From Cymbomonas tetramitiformis (lineage: Eukaryota > Chlorophyta > Pyramimonadophyceae > Pyramimonadales > Pyramimonadaceae), in the NCBI GenBank assembly GCA_001247695.2, contig LGRX02024735.1, positions 1-39,024 on the forward strand: a DNA stretch of 39,024 bases. The letters run 5' to 3'. The notes beneath the pieces are model-generated. The model ran no database searches, was not told the origin of the DNA, and was given only the letters and a program-made list of their open reading frames with translations. The position numbers were made by a program, and so were the translations under genes. Below, piece after piece: positions 26,715-35,700 of the stretch (the first letter of the stretch is position 1; every line of letters begins with the position of its first letter).

Positions 26715-29700
26715 TCAAGGCGGCTTCTTACTGTTTTTTAGAGCCTTCTCCTTCTCCGACCTGCTGTGTGAAATCAACATCTTGGCAGCCCATTCCACCG
26801 CGATGCTACTGATTTTCTTGAGGAGGGCTTCCGCTTCCTTCTTGTTGAAGCCGAGGTGTTGCGTGAGAGCCCTTGCGTTGTGTTCATATACCGACCCCGT
26901 GGTTCCGAAAACCATCGGGTGAAAGAACACTTTATAGCCTTTGGATCTGAGTAGCTCCATAAGGGGCTCATACTTGTTGAGTTTATCGTGAAGGGACACA
27001 TACCAGCGAGTGTCCCACGTGAAGGCCACCTCTATGAGGTGGATTTCTCCCACATCCTCCCTGTGGGTGTTTTCCGGCCTGCCTGGGGGGGCGTCCCTGA
27101 CGTCCTCTGCACCCTTGATCATGACAATATCTACAAAGTGTGGTATGTCGTCCGGGGGGTCCTTCGCCCCCGGGTGGTCCCTTCCGTCCCTACGGCACTG
27201 ACCCCTTCTGAGTACGAAGTCCGGTATCGGGCGGGTACATTTGTTAGTCCCGTCTAGCCCAGCGTGGTGCGCGATCCAGATCGGACTGGCGCCCGTTCGT
27301 CCCTTCCTGATCGCTTCGTAAAGGGTCCTTGCCACTTCGTTGTGCCTGGCTGTGGCCATGTTCATGCTGGTCTCGTCTTTGCATCCAGCCAGCCTGTGTG
27401 CCGGAGTGTCCCTCCTCCCGCAGAGGGCGCAGTCCGGGACCGGGTATTTGTTCGGCCATATGAGGTGCTTTCTGGCAGTCGTCATGAGGACCCCAAACCG
27501 GCACCTTAGAATCAGGGACCTGAGCGTCGGTGGAGTAACCTTCCAGAAGTGATTGGATATTCCTGGTATCGACTTGTCCTGGAGAATTTCCCGCGGGGGC
27601 TCCTCCAATCTTCTTCCCATGTGTGTCTCGACTGCGGCAGCGTCTGCGTGGCTTGTGGCGGCCCTGTCTCCGTTTCTCCGGTGCATGGCCTCCCGGTCCC
27701 TGTTTCTCTTTCTTTTTCTCTCTGGGGCCGCCTCCTGGTAGGCGTCTATCGCTTGTTGTGGAACGTCCGTCAGGTTCTGGAGTTCCGACTCTCCCAGGTC
27801 CATCTCCATCATCGAGCGGCACAGACCTTCAATTGGGTCCTCACGTTCTGCCTCCTCGATTGCTTGCATCATCTCTCTGTCCGGCGAGTTCATGGCCCCC
27901 CTCTCGCCCATGTCCAGAGGCGGCCCCCGCGTCTCATCGAATTCCCAGAGTAGGTCCCACTCGTCCTGAGTGGTCACTTGATCCCGCGGGTGTTCCTGTT
28001 CCTGGTCGCCCGGCTCCCGTCGCCCCGGCGGGTCGTCCTGGCTCCAGGGAGCGTGCTGGAGTTCCTCCAGGAGCATCGGCTCCTGGAGATTCTCCCCTGG
28101 TGTCCCCATTTCCACGTTCTGTCGGCCCCGGTCGGGGCCTTGGGCTGGCCCTGGGGCGCCGGTCGTGGGGTTCTTTGTCATAGAGCCCTCTGCTGAGATA
28201 GCTCCCTCCCGATTTCCCCTGCCGGGTGTTCCCCATTCTTCCCACGGGCTGCTCGGGGGCTGTAGCCATTTTCTCACTGACTTGTGCTGTGTCGCTTTTA
28301 GTGCAATTCTTTCTGCCACATACCTTTCCACCGCCCCCTCCCCTTGCAGGGGCCTCATCGATTCACCATCCCGGGCATTGGCCACGAGCGTGTACATGGT
28401 CCTGTTGTCCCATGGGTCAATTTGGGTGGTGCCCTCCTGGTTTTCTGCTGCCTGTTTGGCCGCCTCATCTGCCTTGTCGTTGCCCTTCACCCCCGTGTGG
28501 CTTTTGACCTTCCTGAGTGAGACCTTCGTTCCCTGGCTGTTATGCTGTTCGACCAGGGAGAGTATATCCTCAAGCAAATCCCTGTGTCTATGGCACTCCA
28601 TCGTGTGGGGTCTGGACAACATGTTGAGTATTTGGTACATACTGCAGAGGCTGTCCGTGCAGATCGCTATCTCGCCCGGTGTTGTGCGTTCTCTGGCCCT
28701 GAGTGCCGCGTGGATCGCCAGGAGTTCCGCCCTGTTGATGGTGAGGTGTCCACCCGTCGACCACGTGCCCCTCCAGGTTCTGGGGTTTTCATCCCCTCTG
28801 GGGTCCCAGTAGGCCGCCCCCACTCTATGTAACCCCCCTTCTTCCTCTGGGTCCAGTCGCGATCCATCCGTATAGAGGAACGAGGTTGCATCCCAGGCTT
28901 TGTTGATTTTCTCTAGGGTTCTGGAACGTCCGGTTTTGTGCTTAATGGGACACGTGGGGAACCTTTCCCTTACTTCCGTGTGTCCCCTGTCCCTGTCTTG
29001 TCTGCTGAAGAGCATGGGAGTGCGCTCCATTGCATTTAGCCATCTGGCCCTCGAGTCCTCTTTGATCTTGTCCAAAGGCCATGCCGTGTTCGCCGCATGG
29101 TACTCCGTGATCGTGACCTCGGCGAGTCCCCTGTCGCGCCATGTTTGTCTCATGGCCCTCGCCGCCTCCGGGGTGCGGTCTTCCTTGGGGACCTCACCCC
29201 CTTCGTTCCCCCATCCCTGTCTGCGCGACATGCTCGGTATTTCCCATTTTCTCATCGGGTGAGGGTCGAAGATCATGTCGTGTTGACTAGTGCTCTCCAT
29301 CGCGTTTTTGACCGCCGCCATGTCTGACACTGCGTCCGAGGTGTGGACCCTCGGGTTGGCCGGCCTGAGGTTCCGAATCGTGTGGTACTTACGGACCGTG
29401 CAGTACGTGCTGCGCTGCAGGGCCTTCCCGACTAGTTCCGCTGCCCCTTCTGGGTCCGGGCAGAATTTTTGCCATCCCTCTGCGTTGGCAACAACTAGGA
29501 TCCTAACTCCCCAGTTGCTGTAGTCCTTCTTCGTGACGCCTGATACTGTGGTGCCTCCCCAGTGGTCTGGGGGAAGGAACGTAAAGCTTTTTCTTGGGAT
29601 CACCCCAAATTCATGTATCCTAGTATCTCCATACCTCCTGCAGTATGCCTTGGCTGGCGTTCTCGTCCAGGCCGGATAAATTCCTACCCCCAGTACCGGG

Positions 29701-32700
29701 GTTTTCGCCATGGTGGACATCAGGGCCTCCTTAAGCGCTTTGTCCAGGTCTGCCGCTGTGTACTCCGGATTGAACTCGAAGGCGCCTAGCTCTCCCCATT
29801 GGGTGTCCCATGCAGACCCTTTGGATCCGAAAATCTTGTCCCTGTCGAACTTGGAGCAGTATGTCGCCGTGTGGCTGTGTACGTTGAGCGGCGACGCGAA
29901 TATCTCCGCTTGGATCCCGAAGGCCTCCTGGAGCGCTTGCATAATTTCTGGAGGGAGCGTCCAGTGATTTTGCAGTGCAGTTTTCTTGACTTCCTCCTCC
30001 TCCTCGCAGGAATATCTTTTGAGCAGGAGGACTACTTCTGTGGCGAATCCGTGGACTGTGCCCAGCTGTGGCTCCCGCTCCTCGAAGGACCGCCGTCGCT
30101 CTTCCCCCGCCTTTGTATGGGTCTGATCTGCGCTGTCCGTGCCCGCCGCGGCCACATATCTGTCGTAGAGCCTATCGAGTACCTCTTCTTTGAGGGCGCC
30201 TACCATCTTGCCTCGCTCGTCGTGCGCGAACACGTGGTGCCTGCCTGTCTCCGTCGTGAGCGTGCATTTGCCCGAGGGTGCTGCGTCCCAGTCTGGGTTA
30301 AAGGGTTCGGTGTCTATGTTGAGCTCGGTGACCCCCGGCCAGTAGCGGGCATGCCTCGTGGGAGCTCCTGACAGCGGTTCTCTTTCTGTGGGTCTCCGAG
30401 CCTGCTGTGCTTCCCGCTCCTTGTTGTGGAACGTGTCGGTCTCTCGTTCGGCCCGGCTCGGGTTCATTCCCGCAATTCCTCCTGTCAGCAGTGTGTCCTC
30501 TTCGACCCATGCTTCCCCCTGTGGGCGAACTGGCCCAAGCAGGTATTCCCTGCTTCCCCAGTGCGTCCTAACCGCTAGGATTGTGGTGCTCTCGGACGCC
30601 TCAACGGCCTGGGGTTCCTCCTCCGTTTCTTCGAGCACTTCCGGATTATTGGCAACCGTCGGGCCAGCGCCTACCGAGAGCTCCATGGTGTCGATCCTCC
30701 ACCACATGTTCCTGCTCCGGCAGTCATTAACAGGGGGGTGCGTTGCCCATGCGACCTGTTCACTGCTTACGAGGTGCGTGGTCATCAGCCTAACCGCGTC
30801 CCTCGGGAATCCGATTTTGTCCGCATGCTGGAACAACTCCCCAGTCCTGACATCTCCTTTGGACAATTGAGCGAGGACCCATGTCCTCAGCATCATGATC
30901 TGCGCCGCGGTCCCCTTCCATTTCGTGCCTCTGCCGTCTTCCAGGCTAACCTTTGTGACCCGGTGGGGGCTTGTTTCCCTCTGGGGCGTCTGCGCAGGCG
31001 GATTCGGCCTGGGTCTGATCTCCTCGCTCTCCACCGTGGCCTGGGGGCTTTGTATGATCTGCCTGGTCCTTTTCTCCCCGACCTTCGGGAGCTCCCGGGC
31101 GTGCCTGGGGGTTGCTGGCACCGTGTTTGCCTGGGTCTGCCTGGTCGGGCTCCTCCCGACTTGCATTGGCCCCGCGCCAGCCTCTTCCTGGATTTCGTCA
31201 TTCACTTCCTCGAAGGAGATTGGGTCATGAGTCTCTCCCTCCCCGTGGAACACGTGGTGGCGCTCCCGTTGTTCCAATTCTCCTATGCGCGCCATGATTG
31301 GGCCTCTCATGGCTTTCCTGTATCCCTTGGAGGTCGTAGCTTCTCCGCCCACCGGGGGCCCATGCAGCCCGATCCAGGACTCCCACTTCTCTCCTGTGGT
31401 GGACCTATTCCATTCCTGCCACTTGTCAATCATGTAGCACACCCAGACGCCGCATTGGTATCCGTCCCGTTGGTGTGCGACCCCCATGTTGGAGACCGTT
31501 ACGTTGACCGGCGGCCATCCCGGCGGTCCTGCCCACTGTCTCAGCGCCGTCAGTAGGCGCGTGTCTTCCCCCCCCATTGGGTCGTAGAGGTAGATTGAAA
31601 CACTGGTGTCCTCATTTTTTCCGAATAGGAGCACATTCCAGTGGCTGCCGTCGCAAGTCAGGACAAAGGAAAATCCCTCGTCCCGGACCGTTTCCATCGT
31701 GTTGCGCATCTGCGCCTCGTATTGTTCCGACTGCTCGAACTCGGTTCCGTTGAGGGCATCCGCGAGTTTCGTTTGGTGCATCGACACTGTGTCCAAGCCT
31801 GTCGTGCAGAGGCTGTGGGTTTCCACTTGTATGGAGCTAAGCCACGCCTCCCTGCCTCTGGTGTCCGAGAAGACCCCTTCCGTCCTGTGCCTGGGGGTGC
31901 CCTCCCCCCGGGGCTCGTTTCCTCTTCTTCCTCCCCCCTTCAGGAGGCTGTCCGCATGGGACCCCTCAGAGCGGTTTCTCCTCATCGCCCTCCTGCTGTC
32001 CATCGCCTCCTTCTCGGTGATTCTTGCTCCAGCTCTGGCTGCGTGTCGCAGGTCTGAGAGGAATTTTTCCGCCTCGGTTTGCCTGGGTCTCACGCCTACG
32101 GAGTCCATTATCATGACTCTACCCCCCGGGTCCTCACGCAGGGTGGGTCTGACTCCAATATCGTGGCATTTAAAGGCGTCTTCGTGGTCTTCTTCGTCCT
32201 TGGCGCAATAACCTGTCGTCATTTGTTTTAAGGCGTTTTTGGCTTGCATGGAGGTCGTGGGGGGTCCTCTTCTTCCTGCGTGCCACAGCGATCGCGGGCC
32301 CCATTTGGATTGAGTGGGGTGGAAGCCCTCTTCCCAAGTGGTTGGTTCTTCCCCTTCGGTCGCCTGGGGTTCTGCCAACCTTTGGAACCCTAGAGCGTTG
32401 TGTGCCTCTTTGGACGGCATAAACTGGGGTTTGAGGGTGAGGTTCTTCGGGTTGTCCCAGAATCGCGCGTCGTTGGGCTTGTCAGCGAGCGCTTCGCATA
32501 TATATGGGTACAGCATGAGCATGAAGGTTCGCATGCGCCCTTGAAACCTGGCGGGGACTTTTGCTTTTGCTTCTCTGAGGCTGCACGCACGGGTGCCCCC
32601 CTTCGCCACATAAAACCCCTCCTCCACGAAAGGGAGCAGAGGCAGCAGCGTGGTCAGACTAAGCGGAATTTCCTCCTGGTCATTGACTGAGTAGATCTTC

Positions 32701-35700
32701 ACGCTCTCCTCACCCGTGTCCTGGTCAACGACCGTTCTGTGTCTGCCTTCGAGCGCACTCGGGAAGGGCTTCCGAACCGCGTTCGCAAGTTTGGAGATAA
32801 CCCCGTGCTGGGTGTTAATCAGGTCCGCCAGCAGCGGTCCGGATCCTGTGAGCGAGACTTGGTGCTCACGTAGCACCGCAAGTTGCCGGGCTGTGCAGCA
32901 CCTGTCGAGTTCCCCAGTTCTGACCGTACCGTCCACCTGTCCCTGTCTGCGGTTGTAATGATACCTGACCAGCCCCCTCGTGGTGGCACTAAGTTGAGAG
33001 GTCTGCTTGACATGAAAGGCCTCACTTTCCCTGAACACCTCTCTCGGTCTTTCTCGAAGGTCTTCTCTGGTGGCGGTGGCCATCTGCAGGGCGCTCGCCA
33101 CACTTTGTGCGTACGTGGCCAGCAGTGGTGTGTGCCCAAGCCCGTAGGAGGTTTTCGGGAGTGCCGTGTAGCAATTAGTGGTGCCTCTTGGCAGTCCATT
33201 AAGGAGCTTGTATGCCCCGCCGATAATCGCGTCTAGGTCCTCGATTTCTTTGGTAGAAAAAATCCCTAGGGGAAGGGCATATCTAAGCTGTCCTATAACT
33301 GCCGAGCGGAGGACCTCCTCTTGCTGTCCGCTCGTCAGAGGGGAGTGGAGGAGCGCCTGTATCCTTTCCCTTGCCTGCAGAAAGGAGGCTTGCTTTTGGA
33401 CCGTCCAGTCCCCCGAGAGGGCTACTTGTATCCCAAGGTACTTGTATGGGTCATCCGGGTGGAGGTACGGGAATCCATGCTTGCCTACCCTGGGGGTGCG
33501 CATGGTAACATCCTCGTATGTCTCCTCAGGGATCGGAGACCCTTTTTCGTCCGTTCCCGTAATTCCGCATTTGGTCTTGTTGATTCGAAGTCCACTCCAA
33601 TTGGAGTAGAGTTCCAGCTTCCTGACTTGCACTGCCAGTTGCGTTGCCGACTCCGCGATCAGGGCGAGATCGTCCACATATGCCGCCGAGGAAGTGCGAA
33701 TTGGTTTGTCCGAATCCGTGAGGCGGTGCATATACCCCTTGTTGCCCGCCTTGAGCCAGCGTAGTAGGGGTTCCAAATAGAGAATAAAGAGCAGGGGGCT
33801 TAGCGAGTCTCCCTGCACTAGTCCCCTTTTGACCATGAGGGGCTCCGAGCTGTAGTGCTCTATCTTTGAGGCCATCCTAAAGGGTGACCTGTGTGCCTCC
33901 CCCCCGTAGAGGTCTGCCACCACTCTGACCGCGTCTTCCGGGATCCCCAGGTACTTCATGGTGTGCTGGAGTCTGTCATGCTCCACCGATCCGTAGGCGT
34001 TCTCGAAGTCCACGTAGAGAACATGCAGTTGGCTGTGGGACAGTTTGCTGTCCTCGATAACATGCTGCAGTCGAAGGAGCTGGTTGATCGTGCTTCTGTG
34101 TTTCCTAGAACCCATCTGCTCCTGGCTGTGGATACTGTTTACCTCGCAGAACGTGGATAGAACATCCGTGACCATTGCCGTATAAAGCTTGAGAATTGTG
34201 CGGAGAAGCCCTATGGGCCTGTAGTTGGAGAACACAGAGGTGTCCCCTTTCTTATGTAGGTAGACAAAGGTGCCCAACTTCCAAGTGCCTGGGGTTATCC
34301 CCGCTTTCCACATCGCCCTCATGAGCGAGAAAAGAAATTCGTGGAATTCCTCCGGCATAGCCTTGAGGATTTCATTTGGTACCGCATCCGGGCCGGCTGC
34401 CTTCCCGTTGGGGAGCCGTTTGACAATTTGTCTGTAGAGTTCAATAGTGAGCCTGCTCCCCAGCTCCGTCTTCCTCGGTCTTTGCCCCGGTTTCATGCTA
34501 TCCGGGGCGTCCGCCGCCAACCATGGCATCTCTTCGTCCAGTTGGTCCGTCCTGGGGTGTTCGAAGCAATATGGGTCCGAGTGGGCCATGTGCCCCGAAA
34601 AGGCCTCCGCGGTGGCCACCGCCCCGACTGCCATTTTGTTGTTTCTGTCCCATATCCCCAAGGTTCTTCCTTTCGGGAGTGCTTCGCGGTCTCTGAAGAC
34701 GAACCTGTGGGCTGACTTTTTCATGCGATAGTAGTTACTACGGAATTTCTGGACGAATGTCTCCCAGGTTTCGGCTTTATGGTCTTTGATAACGGACTTG
34801 GCCTCCTGCCTGAACCTGCTCATCTCAGACTCCGCCCACCAGTGGGGGTCTTCCGGCTCCGCACACGTGTCAGGTCTGCCCTTCGCCGTGTCCCGTGGCT
34901 CCTCCATGGCTTCCTCTAGCAGTGCCGCGCTGGGGGCTTCTCCTGTTGCCCTCTCTATCGCAAGCATCTCCTGTAGGACCGCCGCTGCCTTCAGCGCTTT
35001 ATCACGCTTCCTGAATTTAGATTTTGGTAGTCTGACCCCTGTGTTGGGGTCCCTGGTGACTTTGGGCTTGCACCTGACGGTTTCAAGGGGGATCTCCACT
35101 GCCCGCATGGCTTGCTGAAGAACCCCATCAACTGCCTTCCCGGCCTCATCAATTCTTTCCCTGGCGTCCGGGCTTCCCCTTTCCGCCGCGTCGACCGCGT
35201 TTTCGATCACTGTCTTGAATTCATTTTCCCTGAGACTCGGCTGGAGCGCCGAATCTATTGCCGCCTTCATTGAGCGTTGCAAGGCTTTGGAGATCGGGAA
35301 TTGATATTTCGTGATCGGGTCAGGTTTCGCCTGCTCTTCCACTATCGGTGTGGTCGTGTGAAGCTTCCACAGCGGCACCGCCGCCACTGCCGCTTGGTGG
35401 TCGCTGCAGTGCCTGTGTGCCCTGGTGTCGATCGGGTGCCGTTCGTCAGCGATCCGCTGAAGCTCTTCTGACGCTAACCACCCATCGATTTTGTGGTCCC
35501 CAAACGTGGGTCCTTGCGGGCAGCTGATCTCTGCAAGGCCCGCCCGGTCAGACATCCCTCTCCATGCACGGTGTTCTATCCCGTCTTGCTCTCTGGGGAT
35601 CTCCGCGACGTTGAAATCTCCCCCCACCACCATGTGCTCCCCCTTCCTGGAAGCCACTGCGGCCTCTCGGGCTATGTAATCACGGATACACGTCCTGACC

